From Desmodesmus armatus (taxonomy: Eukaryota; Chlorophyta; Chlorophyceae; Sphaeropleales; Scenedesmaceae), in assembly GCA_007449985.2 (NCBI GenBank), contig VIIQ02000569.1, forward strand, positions 62,001 through 126,000: 64,000 nt of DNA. The letters are read 5' to 3'. The notes under the pieces were generated by a model. The model was given only the letters and a program-made list of their open reading frames with translations. It had not been told where the DNA came from and did no database searches. This document shows, one piece after another, positions 36,189 to 46,955 of the stretch; position 1 is the first letter of the stretch, and each line of letters opens with the position of its first letter. Made by a program: the position numbers and the translations under genes.

Positions 36189-39100
36189 TGCGCGGGGGGG
36201 GGGGGGGGGGGGGGCATGGGGGGATCATGTCACCTGCAGGTTGGTGGGCAGTTGGGTGGGTGGGTGGTGATTTGTCACACAGCACAGCAGCAGGTGTCGT
36301 TGCAGAGAAGCACACAGCACCAAGGGTACCTGGGGTGAGGTGAGGTGTGATCAGGCCAGCGCAGCACTTTGTGCAAGCAGCACCTTACAACAGCGGAGCA
36401 AGAGCACTGCGCCAGATGGTTGTGCGCTCCGAGACAAGCTGCTGTGGTCCTCAGCACCCAGTGGCCCTCACACATCATGCTATCTCAGTCAGGTACCCCC
36501 CTCCCCTTCATTGCCACGTGTTTTGTTCCCCCGTATACCCGCAGTAGGTTATATTTTCTGCACCTTGTGCCAACACGACTGAATACAACCTCCCCCGTCC
36601 CCTGCCCTGCCTAAATGTATCGCTGTGTGTTGTGTCCCACCCCCCCCCCCTTCGCCCCCGCAGTCCGTATTCAACAAGGCCCTTGAGGCGTGTGATAGCA
36701 GGGAGAATACATTTTGTAGGGAGACTGGGGTTTGAGTGCCCCTCCACCCTCCCACAACCGTTTCTGGGGGCCAGGTGGGGTGGGGTGGGGCCAGTTTAGC
36801 ACACTTCCCACACCCTCAGCACTCGAGTCAACCTCCTCCCGCCCCTGCTCTGCTTTGGCATCATGTCACATGCTGCCCCCCCTCCCCCCCCCCCCCCCCC
36901 CCCGCGTCTTGCAGTCAGTGTTCAACAAGGCCCTTGAGGCGTGTGATGGTGACTTCAGGGCCAGCCTGTCAGCGGGGGTGCGCAGCAGCATGCCCGACGC
37001 GGCCTGGCTGGCAGGGGCAAGGCAGGCACTGGCTCAAGGTAAGGGGGTGGTGGAAGTGGGGCAGGGGGGCATGTGTTTTGGGGAAAAGAGCTGCTGGTTT
37101 GGCTCAACAGCCTGGGCCAGGCCACTCGTCTTGTTGAGTGTACACGACATGCTGCAGGCACTGCATCAGCTGCTAATCATTGAATTGCCTGTCACTTTGT
37201 ACAATGTATGATTCGGGGGGTCCTGCAGGTGCCGACCCCCCTCATCTGGTGAAGGACATGTTTTCTTCCAGCCTGGTCTCCACATGTGCAGGTGTCCACC
37301 CATTGTCATTGTCCAACCACCCACCCTCCCTCCTCCTGCCCGCCCGCCCCCCCACCATACCTGCAGGTGCCGACCCTCCCTAATAAAGGACATGATTCCC
37401 TCCAGCCTGGTCTCCACATGTACAGGTGACCCATGCACTATCACAATCTCTTCTTGTAACAATATCTTCTTGTCCTGCTGCCCCCCCCCCTGCAGGTGCT
37501 GACCCCCCCTCTCTTGTGAAGGACATGATTCCCTCCAGCCTGCTGCCCAAGCTCCAGCGCATGGTGGGGCTCATGCTCACAGCAGAGTATGCACCAGCAC
37601 AGGAGGGATACCTCAGCTCAAGGAGCAGGGCCATACAGCAGGTGGGGGGGGGGGGTCGCAAACAGCAGGGGGGGAACGGGGGTGTTGGTGGGGGGGGGGT
37701 CTTGTTTACGTATGGGGGGGGGGGGGTAAAAGGGGGGAGGGGGAGAGGGTGACTGGTAATTCAGGAGTGTGGTGGGCAGATATGTCCTGTTGGTGTGACT
37801 GAGGGGGCAGTGGATTGGTGGGCATAGGGCCATAAGCAGGCGAGTGGTTGGCCGGCAGGGGGGTTGGCAGTTGTCAAGCACGTGTGTCTTCTGTGCGTGT
37901 GCAGATGCGGGTGCCCACACAGAGGAGGGTGGGGCAGGTCTTTGCAGTTAGGCCATACATCAACTGCATGGCAAGGTAGTGAATTTTAGGGGGGGGGGGT
38001 ACCTTGGTGTAAGTGGTGGGTGGGCGTGCCACTGTTACATGCAAGCCCAGCTGCAGGATTAGCAGCTGTCGTGGCACCCCCCCCCGCCCACCCAGTCCCC
38101 GCTGCTACCCACCGAGTTACTTAGTTAGTTAGTTAGTAAGTTAGTTAGTTCACCCAGTCTAAGCGGGAGCTTCCTGGCTTGCAAGCAAACCCAAAACTCC
38201 TCCATCTGCACCTGAAAACAACATCCCACAACTTTTTACCCTCCTCTCCTCCCCCCCCCCCCACGCACCCCCCCCCCCCCCCGGTCCCCCCCCCCCCCTG
38301 CAATCTGCCAGGTGTTCACTGAGTCCAAGCTTGAGCTTCCTGGTGGCTCCTCCAGCCGTCCCGGCCTGCTGCCCCTGATCAGCTGGAGCGCTTCATGGCA
38401 ACATGGGGGCAGCAACTCACCAGCCTGGCACTGCTGCTGCTGTGGTGAGAGGGACCGGTGGGGTGGGGGGTGTCGGGGCGTGTGTGTGTGGGGTGGGGTG
38501 GGGGAGGGGTGGGTGGGTGGGGTGTGTGTGTGGGGGGGGGGGGGAGACACATATGAAGCGGCATTGCTTGCGCCCTGTGGATGGGGGTGGTGTGCTTGTT
38601 TGCGCCTGCGCTGCAGCCTCACGGGGTGTTGGCAGAAGGGATGGAAGGAGGCAGGGGAGGGGGGGGGGTGCTGGACGTCTGTACGACTCCACGACTTGGA
38701 GTGGCAGCAGCTCACCAGCCTGGCACTGCTGCTGCTGTAGTGAGAAGGCCAGGGGGGGGTCTGTATAGAGGTTGGGGGCGGGCCACGATGGAGACACATA
38801 TGACCCGACACTGCTTACACCTGTGGGTGCGGGCGAGCGTGGTGTGCCTTTGTGTTTTAATGGTGTGCTGAGTGATGTGAGGGGTGCTGCTGCACTGCAG
38901 TCTCCTGTGGTACTATAGCGTAGCATGCAGTGTGAGAGTGGGGTGTGTCGACAGAGGGAGTACTTGGATACATGCAAGCTCACTAAGACTGCCCTACTAG
39001 ACAGGCAAGCAACAGTGACGTAATCGCTCAGTGTGTGGGGTGCTGTACCACGTTGAAGTGAGCGGTGTGAGGGGCGCTGCGACAATGTAATACATGGCTG

Positions 39101-39729
39101 CATGTACAGTGTCACCTAGAACAGCGGTGAGGGAAAGCTTTTGAAACGCATGGATGTTGACATGTCACACCCATCCATGTTCTGGTATCGTGTGAGTGAA
39201 GACCAACCATGTTGTCTTTCCGCTTCCCCTCCCCCCCCTCCCCCTCCTCCACCATCCCTTCCCTCACCCGCAGTGAGCAGAAGCTAGCTGATGATGTGTG
39301 GCCATCCCCCTCAACGTGTCTCTGTTCAGCCAGCTGGCCCAGCCCTTCCTGGCCTCACTGGTGGCAGCAGGACATGACGTGCTGGACGCAAGGAAGACAC
39401 CTGACAAGGTGCGGGGTGTGGGGTGGGGGGGGGGGTGCCAGCAGGGTGGGTGGGTGGGTGGGTGGGGATGGGGGGATGGCACCTGGCCCAAGCAGCAGCG
39501 AAGGAGCAAGGTCATCCTGCATGGGGGGGGGGGATGAGGTGTGCACCATGCTCTCATTCAGCTGGGGGTGTTGAGATGTTGGCCGTTCCCCTCCCTAGAC
39601 GGATATCAGGTCAGCACAGCACATGCAAGCCTGGACTCATACTGCTGTTGCTATTTTGTCTGGGTGTTCTGCTGCTGCTGTCATTGCTGCGTCTGCACTT
39701 CACCCCATTACTGCTGCTGCTGCTGTGTC

Positions 39730-39763
<34 letters not shown>

Positions 39764-39889
39764 CATCACCCCGGCCCTCAGCTGTTCTCCCTGCTGGACA
39801 TGCACAGCCAGGTCTTCCTGTCCCTGCCCATCATCAGCCAACTGCTCACCCCACCACAGCCACACACCCGACGCAGCAGTAACTGCTTG

Positions 39890-39924
<35 letters not shown>

Positions 39925-41112
39925 CAGCTGTTCTCCCTGCTGGACATGCACAGCCAGATCTCCCTATCCCTGCCCATCATCAGCCGGCTGCTCACCCCAC
40001 CACAGCCACACACCCGACGCAGCAGCGGCGGCAGCAACACCGGCAGCACCCCCCCTGCTGCTGGGGGCCCCGGCACTGCACTGGTTGATGGTCTGTGGGA
40101 GCTTCAGCAGCTGCTGGGCAGGTCTGCGCTGGATTTGTTCAATGAGTATGAGGGGGTGGTGGCGAGGGAGGGCAGCAAGGTGTTGCCTATGGATGGCACC
40201 ATTCACCCACTTACTGCACAGGTCCTAAGCTATATCAAGGTGGGTGGGGGGGGGGACACGGGTGTGTGTGTTTATGTGTAAGACACTTGAAGGAAGACAG
40301 ACGTCATGTGTGTGTGTGGGGGGGGGGGGGGTTCAGGCACATCACGGTGGTGGTGGGGTGGTGGGGTGGTGGGGGGCACGTGTGTGTATGAGGGGGTCGT
40401 GGCAAGGGAGGGCAGCAAGGTGCTGCCCATGGACGGCACTATACATCCACTCACGGCACAAGTCCTCAGCTGCATCAAGGTGGGTGGGGGGTGGGCATGT
40501 TTTTTGGGGGGGGGGGGCACGGGTGTGTGTGTGTGTGTGTGTGGAGGGGGGGGGGGCTCCTCATCTACATCACGGTGGTGGTGGCGGGGGTGGGGGGCAC
40601 GTGTGTGTATGAGGGGGTGGTGGCCAGGGAGGGCAGCAAGGTGCTGCCTATGGATGGCACCATCCACTCACTCACGGCACAGGTCCTCAGCTGCATCAAG
40701 GTGGGAGGGGTATGTGTGTGGTGATGGGGGTGGTGTTTGGGGGGGGGGGGGGGGACATGTGTGGAGGCGGGTGGTGGTAGGAGGGTTAGGGTTAGGGTTA
40801 GCCAAACCAGCGTGGAGGGCATGCTGCTGTTGCTTTGTTATACGGGTCATGGTGGCGATCATCGGGTAGGGTCAAGGGTTGAGGGGCTCTGGGTGAATCT
40901 GCGCCAGTTTGTTTGATGGCTTCATTGGCAGCAGTCATCAAGTGTGGTGGCAACTTGAGGGTCGCTGTAGGGTGCAGTGGGCAGCAAGCATAAGTGGGAC
41001 AAGCGCACTTGCAAACTCGCTCTCGTCCCTCTGCCGGGTTGAACCATGCGCGATTCATCACCTTCATACCTCCATACCCACTGAATTGCTGCTTCTACTG
41101 CTGGCCGCCGTC

Positions 41113-41144
<32 letters not shown>

Positions 41145-42475
41145 AGCGGCTGCTGAGCTACCCAGCTGCTGCTCAGATCCTGTACGGCCGGCAGCAGCAC
41201 CCCGGGCGCACACTGTCCCCCGCTGACGACGACCCCAATGACCCCTATGACGCCTACTATGAGGGCAGCGGGGATGCCGATGCTGCTGCTGCTGCTGAGG
41301 GGCGGGCACAGCCGCTGACGCGAGCGCAGGCTGGTCTGTCTGCTGGCATGGGCCGCCTGCTTATGAAGCTGCTGGACAACATGGAGGTCAAGGTGGGTGG
41401 TGGTTGTGTGTGTGATGGTGGTGGTGAGGGGGGGGGGTAGAGGAGGGGGGAGAGGGGGAGGAGGGGGGGGGGAGGCTAATGTGTGTGTGTGTGGGGGGGG
41501 GGGGTGTGTGTGTGTGTGTGAGGGGGGGGGGGGGCGCCTGCTGATGAAGCTGCTGGACAACCTAGAAGTCAAGGTGGGGGGCGGGGGTCCTTTGGGGGGA
41601 AGGGGGGGGGGTGTATGGATGATTGTGGGGAGGGGGACGAGGGGGGGGGGGGAGGCTGCATGGCTCACTTGCTGCAGCGACTGTGAACGCCTGTCGCGTG
41701 ACACATTACTTTCATACTGCCAACACACCAGAATGCTGAAAGCAAACCCTAGGCGCAGTCTCGTCGTCAGCACACCCTGTTGACTGTTGCTCTTCTCATT
41801 GCTTGCTTTGCTGCCCCCACCATCCTGATGCTTGCATACTGACCAATCCACGCCCTGCCTTCTGTCGCTCCCCCCTCACCCCCCCCCCACCCACCCACAC
41901 ACAAACCCCAGGCTCGTGGCTACAAGAACGAGGCTCTTGCTGCGCTGTTTGTGATGAACAACGTCCACTACATCCAGTGGAGTGTTGAGAGCAGCCCCGC
42001 AGCCCTGGAGCTGCTGGGGGTGGCCTGGCTGGAGCGACACAAGGACATGGTGGAGGAGTGGGGGGCAGCCTACCACGACGCAACATGGATGCCTCTCATC
42101 AACATGCTCAGGGTGCGGGCCCTGTGTGTGTATGGGGGGGGGGGCACCATGGAACTGTGTGTGTGGGTGGGTGGGGGGGGGGGGGCTGACGATCGTAGCT
42201 TTGCTGCTCGATCGTTTCACTTTTCCTGGTATGTGTGGTCGTCTGCAACATATATAGGACATGGTGGAGGAGTGGGGGGCAGCCTACCACGACGCAACAT
42301 GGATGCCACTCATCAACATGCTCAGGGTGCGTGCCCACCCGGGGGGAGGGGGGGAAGGGCAGGGGGGGGGGCACCGACGGATGTTGCTTTGCTGCAAAAC
42401 CAGCACCCTTATTTGGCATGTGTGTTATCTGCAGTGTTACATTGACCTTATCATAGGGATGCTGACACATGCCAG

Positions 42476-42526
<51 letters not shown>

Positions 42527-43632
42527 AGACTGACCCCCCTCAGGACCCCAACCGCCAGAAGCAGGTGCTGAAGGACACATATGGCAAGTTCAATGAAGCC
42601 ATTGAAAGGTGGGAGGAGCCTCCAGCACATGTACCCTGCATGTCATTTCGCTGTGTGTTGTTTTGCTAGCACATGTTTGCATGTTTGCTGCAAGATTACA
42701 GCCTCCCTGTGCTGTTGGGGGGGGGGGGGGGTATGCATAGGGTTTGAGTGATGTCATACACAGTGCAGAATTGTCTTCCTGTGTTCCTGATGTGGTTCAG
42801 TATTGTGCTGTGCTGCGTGTGCTTTGTGCTGTGCAGCATCTACACTGTTCAGAGTAGCTGGACCATTCCTGACCACATGCTGCGCTCTGCTGTGAAGCGT
42901 GTCATCAAGGACGACCTGCTGGGAACATACCAGGACTTCCTCAGGAGGTGGGTGGGGGGCGGGGGGGGGGGATAGCGTGTGTTAGCAGATCTTTTGTGTT
43001 GGGGGTGGTGATGTGTGTCGAACAGTAAGGATACATGATAACACACGCATGCGGTCCTAGCGAGTTCTGCAGCATCCCACATGAATAATCGAATAATCCC
43101 ACAAGTGTGTGAGATGGGGTTTTGGAGAGTGCTGGCAAGGAGAAGGGAAGATGAGTGGTGGGATGGTGTGCTGCTTGCAGCTGTGCACGTGTTGGTTTCA
43201 CCTTGGGATGCAGCTGCATGGGGTTTGTTACTATGAAATCATCAGCAGCAAAACCAGGTTACCGTGGGCCAGCTGCATCCCAACCGTCAGCACTGCGAGC
43301 AGTAATGGTTTCTGCCATCTGCTGTCCCAGATGGCTTGGTACACCTCATGTCACTGCTGCCGCCCTGGTGTTCTTCAAGCATATATTCATGTATGTGTAG
43401 TACCCCCCCCCCCTTGCGGCCCTCTACCAACTGCATGCCCTCCCTCCTGTTGTCCCCCACCTCACCCCCCGGCAGGCATGCTGAGGTTCAGTTCAGCAGC
43501 AACCCCGCCAAGTACATCAAGTACTCTGCTGCTGACGTCGGCTCCATCATCGACGACGACCTGTTTGAGACCAAGGCAGTGTCCATGAACAAGCTCAGCC
43601 TCACTAAGGAGAAGCTCGGAGCAATCGTCTGA
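34736..43632 (+). CDS. EXO70: Exocyst complex component EXO70
   Basis: Exons include 34736-34786 (ATG), 35050-35238, 35872-36012, 36915-37038, 37496-37641, 38311-38444, 39274-39408, 39928-40239, 41147-41392, 41912-42112, 42544-42608, 42837-42947 and 43475-43632 (TGA); a weak exon at 37905-37978 is uncertain. Family matches run end to end: the N-terminal coiled coil (TALTAAQRNVGAAKEAVDKL), FLGALGQLEAS, LCEQKLADDV across a splice, ARKTPDKLFSLLDMHSQ, MDGTIHPLTAQVL, ALFVMNNVHYIQWSV, SWTIPDHMLRSAV, and NPAKYIKYSAADV near the C-terminus. EXO70 binds PI(4,5)P2 and targets the exocyst to the plasma membrane for vesicle tethering. Frame breaks of one missing base appear near 38373 and 39297. Eight exon ends or starts are duplicated in the introns. 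Confidence 0.9.
35605..36955 (+). repeat. EXO70 acceptor-side exon duplications, first group
   Basis: CAGGTTCAGGCTGT plus the start of exon 3 (AVLEGGPVSNLEGFLGALGQ) occurs at 35612 without a usable donor, and again complete at 35872. The start of exon 4 (SVFNKALEACD) occurs at 36664 and complete at 36915. In each pair the right copy is the functional exon. Confidence 0.85.
36107..36214 (+). repeat. Long poly-G tracts in an EXO70 intron
   Basis: Runs of G interrupted only by GATGCGC or GATGC; the longest uninterrupted run is about 50 bases (36138-36187). They begin about 95 bases after the donor at 36013. The intron's 3' part is correspondingly C-rich (36639-36650, 36878-36903). Confidence 0.95.
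37222..37545 (+). repeat. Triplicated EXO70 exon start with acceptor
   Basis: CCTGCAGGTGC(C/T)GACC followed by AAGGACATG appears with exon starts at 37229, 37367 and 37496, spaced 138 and 129 bp. Copies one and two run into TCCAGCCTGGTCTCCACATG and end; copy three continues into a full exon ending 37641. Copy two has a TAA after CTCCC, so it could not be used in frame. Confidence 0.9.
38114..38152 (+). repeat. TTAG tetranucleotide microsatellite
   Basis: Run of GTTA/GTTAGTTAG units with minor interruptions in an EXO70 intron. Confidence 0.85.
38395..38745 (+). repeat. Duplicated EXO70 exon end (QQLTSLALLLL) with donor
   Basis: The end of exon 38311-38444 (CAGCAACTCACCAGCCTGGC to the donor) recurs at about 38705-38745 with CTGCTGCTGCTG and a TAGTGAGAAGG donor region. 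Both are followed by a segment with GGAGACACATATGA about 100 bp on, so the repeat unit extends well into the intron (roughly 290 bp). Confidence 0.8.
39775..40035 (+). repeat. Duplicated EXO70 exon start (LFSLLDMHSQ) with acceptor
   Basis: CTGTTCTCCCTGCTGGACAT follows an acceptor AG at 39781 and again at 39927. About 105 bases match closely, up to CACACCCGACGCAGCAG. The second copy continues into the full exon ending 40239; the first ends in a CTG run that is the pre-acceptor tract of the second. Confidence 0.9.
40140..40706 (+). repeat. Triplicated EXO70 exon end (VVAREGSKVLPMDGT) with donor
   Basis: The end of exon 39928-40239 (TATGAGGGGGTGGTGGCGAG to ATCAAGGTGGG) recurs with ends at 40479 and 40700, spaced about 240 and 221 bp. 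Each copy keeps the reading frame, the donor and a following G-run plus GGGCACGTGTGTGTATGAG. Few substitutions separate them. Confidence 0.9.
40784..40802 (+). repeat. Short interstitial TTAGGG repeat
   Basis: Three GGGTTA units inside an EXO70 intron, next to a G-rich tract. Too short to be a telomere remnant with confidence. Confidence 0.7.
41345..42340 (+). repeat. EXO70 donor-side exon duplications, last group
   Basis: The end of exon 41147-41392 (LLMKLLDNMEVK plus donor) recurs at 41535-41573. The end of exon 41912-42112 (DMVEEWGAAYHDATWMPLIN plus donor) recurs at 42258-42328. Each copy is followed by a G-run in the intron. Confidence 0.88.
42473..42529 (+). repeat. (CTG)n microsatellite before an EXO70 exon
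   Basis: About 17 CTG units ending TGTAGACTGACCCCCCTCAG, just before the exon at 42544. Confidence 0.9.
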
Positions 43633-43654
43633 TACCACCAGCAGATACTTGTGG

Positions 43655-44335
43655 CTGGGCTTCAGGGTTGCAGGGTCTGTAGCGCAAGAGGCTGCTGCCA
43701 GGCTGGTAGTCATTCCGAATGGCATAAGTGCTGAGTGCATATAGCAGGCCTTGAACATGCGCTGTTGTGTTGCGGGGCCAGCTGCAGAGTTGAGCCTCAG
43801 GGTTGCAGAGTCTGTAGCGCAAAAAGTGCTGCTGCCAGGCTGGTACTACTCTGAGAGTGCTGAGTGCTTTTTGCAGTCAAGCCTTGACTGAGGCACTGGC
43901 GTCTTCGTGTTACAGGACCAGCTGCAAAGCTGAGCCTCAGGGCTGCAGTGGTTGTGTAGTGAGAGGCACTGCTGCAAGGCTGGTACTACTCTGACAGTGC
44001 TGAGTGCATGTTGCAGTCCTGGCACATGTGCCGTCGTGTGGCAAGACCCGCTGCAAAGGCGGGCCTCAGGGCTGCAGTGCTTATGTAAAAGAAGGTACAG
44101 CTAGCAGGCGCTGAGTGCATTTTGCAGTCCTGGCACAGGCGTTATTGTGTGGCAGGATCGGCGGCCAAGCTGGGGCTCAGGGCTGCAGCAGTCGTTTTGT
44201 GAGAGGCACTGCTGCCAGGCTGGCATTGCTTTGACAGTGCTGTGTGGATGGCCATTGTGTGACAAGGCCTTTCCAAGTGCTAAGCTGGCCCTCAGGGCTG
44301 TGTGGATGCAGCAGTGGAGCCTTGCGGCCAGACTA
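43655..44335 (+). repeat. Tandem repeat in the EXO70 3' flank, ~110-140-bp units
   Basis: About six diverged units, each with CCTCAGGGCTGCAG (near 43660, 43796, 43936, 44065, 44176, 44290), a GCTGCCAGGCTGGTA segment, a CAGTGCTGAGTGC segment and a GTGTGGCA segment. It starts 25 bases after the stop, so it is likely transcribed as 3' UTR. A TGTAA poly(A) candidate sits at 44084-44088 inside it. Confidence 0.8.
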
Positions 44336-44399
44336 GCACTCCTCTGACAGGGCTTATGTCATGCCCTCATGTCATGACAAGGCTGACAAAGCAGGTGAC

Positions 44400-45240
44400 T
44401 AGGCGCTCAAAACACTGTGTGGAGGTGGCTGGTTTTGTCGGGTGCCATGTCATCTGGGAAGTTGTTTACAATGGCACCAGCAACAAAGACGCTAGCCATT
44501 GCGCTTGGCAGCACTGCTGACGTGTGGAGAGTGTTGGTCCAGCCACAACAACAAGAGTTGACGCATCTCACAGCCCAAGCGCTCAGTTCCAAACATAGCC
44601 TCTCACTGAGCCGCCCAATGCTGCCAACAACATTACCAATTGTAGATAACAAAAAAAAACCAGCGGCAGCAAGATGACTGTGCCGGGCAACAAGAAAAAT
44701 CCGCCAGCAGCACCAAAGCAAACAACTGCCGCAACATACATGCAGCTGAAACTGTGAAGCTCAGCTCCTAAGGCGCCGCCTGCAAGCACCACCAGCTTGC
44801 TGACTGTGGTGCCCAGCCAATGCTGTGCCTGTTGCTGTATGAGTGCTGCTGCTGCCTGCGGTGCTATCACGGGGTTGAGCTGTCATGTAGTGTCAAAGCG
44901 CCCGCCGCCATACAGGAGTACTAGTAGGGCCCTGCGCACACCAAGCACCCACATGAAAAGAACGTTAGTGAATATGGCTGCCATGGAATTTGCGGACTGG
45001 TGCAAAAGCCAAGTAACTCATGCATGATGGGCAACATTAGGGCTACAGTCAAATGCACTCAGACATGACACACATGTTGCCCAGCAACAGCTTTGTGACA
45101 AAGCGGTACTGCCAAACAGGTAAAGATACTGCGTACACAACCTGTGCTTGAACATGAAGCATCACCATGGAGAAGACAGCAAACAAACTCACCAAAAGTG
45201 GTCTTTTGGTGATGCTGTGCAGTTGCATGCCAAGCTCAAA
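44400..45240 (-). other. Hydrophobic minus-strand segments, possible unidentified exons
   Basis: Minus-strand frames here contain several strongly hydrophobic stretches, for example MAAIFTNVLFMWVLGV near 44980, VCFGAAGGFFLLPGTVILLP near 44710, and ITKRPLLVSLFAVFSMVMLH near 45200. They could be exons of a multi-pass membrane protein, but no family is recognised and the frames do not join convincingly. Recorded as possible only. Confidence 0.2.
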
Positions 45241-45261
45241 CACTGGTTGTCAGCTGTAAAG

Positions 45262-46255
45262 GAGAAAGGCAGCTACCGTGCGCAGCAGCCGGGATAAGGC
45301 CGCGGCTGCTTCTTGACACACCTGCAGGCGCAAGAGAGGGCAGCTGCCGTGCGCAGCAGCCGGGATAAGGCCGCGGCTGCTTCTTGACACACCTGCAGGC
45401 GCAAGAGAGGGCAGCTGCCGTGCGCAGCAGCCGGGATAAGGCCGCGGCTGCTTCTTGACACACCTGCAGGCGCAAGGGAGGGCAGCTGCTTTGCGCAGCA
45501 GCCGGGATAAGGCCGCGGCTGCTTCTTGACACACCTGCAGGCGCAAGGGAGGGCAGCTGCTTTGCGCAGCAGCCGGGATAAGGCCGCGGCTGCCTCTTGA
45601 CACACCTGCAGGCGCAAGGGAGGGCAGCTGCCGTGCGCAGCAGCCGGGATAAGGCCGCGGCTGCTTCTTGACACACCTGCAGGCGCAAGGGAGGGCAGCT
45701 GCTCTGTGCAGCAGCCGGGATAAGGCCGCGGCTGCTTCTTGACACACCTGCAGGCGCAAGAGAGGGCAGCTGCCGTGCGCAGCAGCCGGGATAAGGCCGC
45801 GGCTGCTTCTTGACACACCTGCAGGCGCAAGAGAGGGCAGCTGCCGTGCGCAGCAGCCGGGATAAGGCCGCGGCTGCTTCTTGACACACCTGCAGGCGCA
45901 AGAGAGGGCAGCTGCTTTGCGCAGCAGCCGGGATAAGGCCGCGGCTGCTTCTTGACACACCTGCAGGCGCAAGGGAGGGCAGCTGCTTTGCGCAGCAGCC
46001 GGGATAAGGCCGCGGCTGCTTCTTGACACACCTGCAGGCGCAAGGGAGGGCAGCTGCTTTGCGCAGCAGCCGGGATAAGGCCGCGGCTGCCTCTTGACAC
46101 ACCTGCAGGCGCAAGAGAGGGCAGCTGCTCTGCGCAGCAGCCGGGATAAGGCCGCGGCTGCCTCTTGACACACCTGTAGGCGCAAGAGAGGGCAGCTGCC
46201 GTGCGCAGCAGCCGGGATAAGGCGGTGGGCGCTGCTTGCCACATGTGGTGTACAC
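45262..46255 (-). repeat. 71-bp satellite array, ~14 copies
   Basis: The unit contains GCGCAGCAGCCGGGATAAGG, CTTCTTGACACACCTGCAGG and GCAAGAGAGGGCAGCTGC. Measured starts at 45281, 45352 and 45423 give a period of exactly 71 bp. Units differ at only a few sites (CCGTGC/TTTGC/CTCTGC, AGAGAG/AGGGAG). Because 71 is not a multiple of three and the unit has no minus-strand stop in any frame, all three minus frames are open for about 1 kb and each would encode the same 71-residue repeat in a different register. Confidence 0.95.
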
Positions 46256-46870
46256 CTGCAGGCCACAGTGAAGGCAGCTGCCTTCTCTCATTACAGCACC
46301 CGGAACAATGCTGCAGCTGCTTTTTGAAGCACGATCGGGACAAACTTGAGGCATGTGCAGTGCAGCGTCAGTCACACGGTGCCCCTTGGTTTGTCAGCCA
46401 CCAGGGAGCAGTGGGGGATCCAGGGTGACCAAGCCGTAGTCTCGCAGCTCCTGCTACCACCTCCCGCAGCATGAAACTATTGAGCTCTACCTCACCTGAG
46501 TGATGCGCGATGCGGCTGCTGGTGGGGGCTCTCCGTGCTGTGCTGCAGCTCCCAACAACCATGGCCATGCCCAGAGGACCAAACGCTCCAGCTGTCTGCA
46601 ACAGAGCTGCACTGCGACTCAATAGCATACCCTGTAATGTCGTGTCTCCAGTCTTGCCCAAGAGAAATGCTTGCGCGTTTCCTGCTCGAAAGCAAAACTT
46701 TGCCCTAAGCCGAAGGCTGTAGGCAAAGTGCTGTTGTCGCTGTGCAGACTGGAATCGATATATATTGCATGCTGCACACGGTCGAGCTGAGAAGAGTGAC
46801 TAGTCAAAAGCTGGACCGTGTGACCTCTTGGCCAATTGCCTATAGTCCCAGCAATTGGCCTGTCTCATTG
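46256..46870. other. Region with no recognised gene
   Basis: The first 90 bases carry a degenerate half unit of the 71-bp satellite. Beyond that no domain, RNA gene or repeat was recognised up to the mobile-element terminus at 46871. Confidence 0.45.
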
Positions 46871-46915
46871 TTGCGTTTATCCTGGGTATTTGCGTGTTGA
46901 CAGAGCTTTCCGCTT
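46871..46915 (+). repeat. Mobile-element terminal sequence, copy 1
   Basis: The 45-base sequence starting TTGCGTTTATCCTGGGTATT and ending TTTCCGCTT also starts the palindrome arms at 49511 and, inverted, at 52743. All three copies begin at the same base (preceding bases ATTG, CAAC and ATGCG differ), which defines an element end. Confidence 0.85.
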
Positions 46916-46955
46916 CCCCCCCACCCCCCCCTGGCATGCAGCGTTGCTGACGCAC

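Noticed and set aside
35782..36343. Gly-rich and Pro-rich ORFs (GGGG or PPPP) around 36 kb
   Set aside because: Translations of the intronic poly-G tract on either strand.
44583..44870. Hydrophobic minus-strand ORF as a defined membrane protein gene
   Set aside because: Starts at GTG, no homology recognised, no joining exons; kept only as a low-confidence segment.
45262..46255. CRISPR-like array
   Set aside because: Units are directly adjacent 71-bp copies with no unique spacers, in a eukaryotic nuclear context.
45236..46375. Three overlapping minus-strand ORFs of 338-379 codons read as real repeat proteins
   Set aside because: All three frames encode the same repeat because the unit is 71 bp without stops; no frame is favoured, and there is no promoter or splice evidence.
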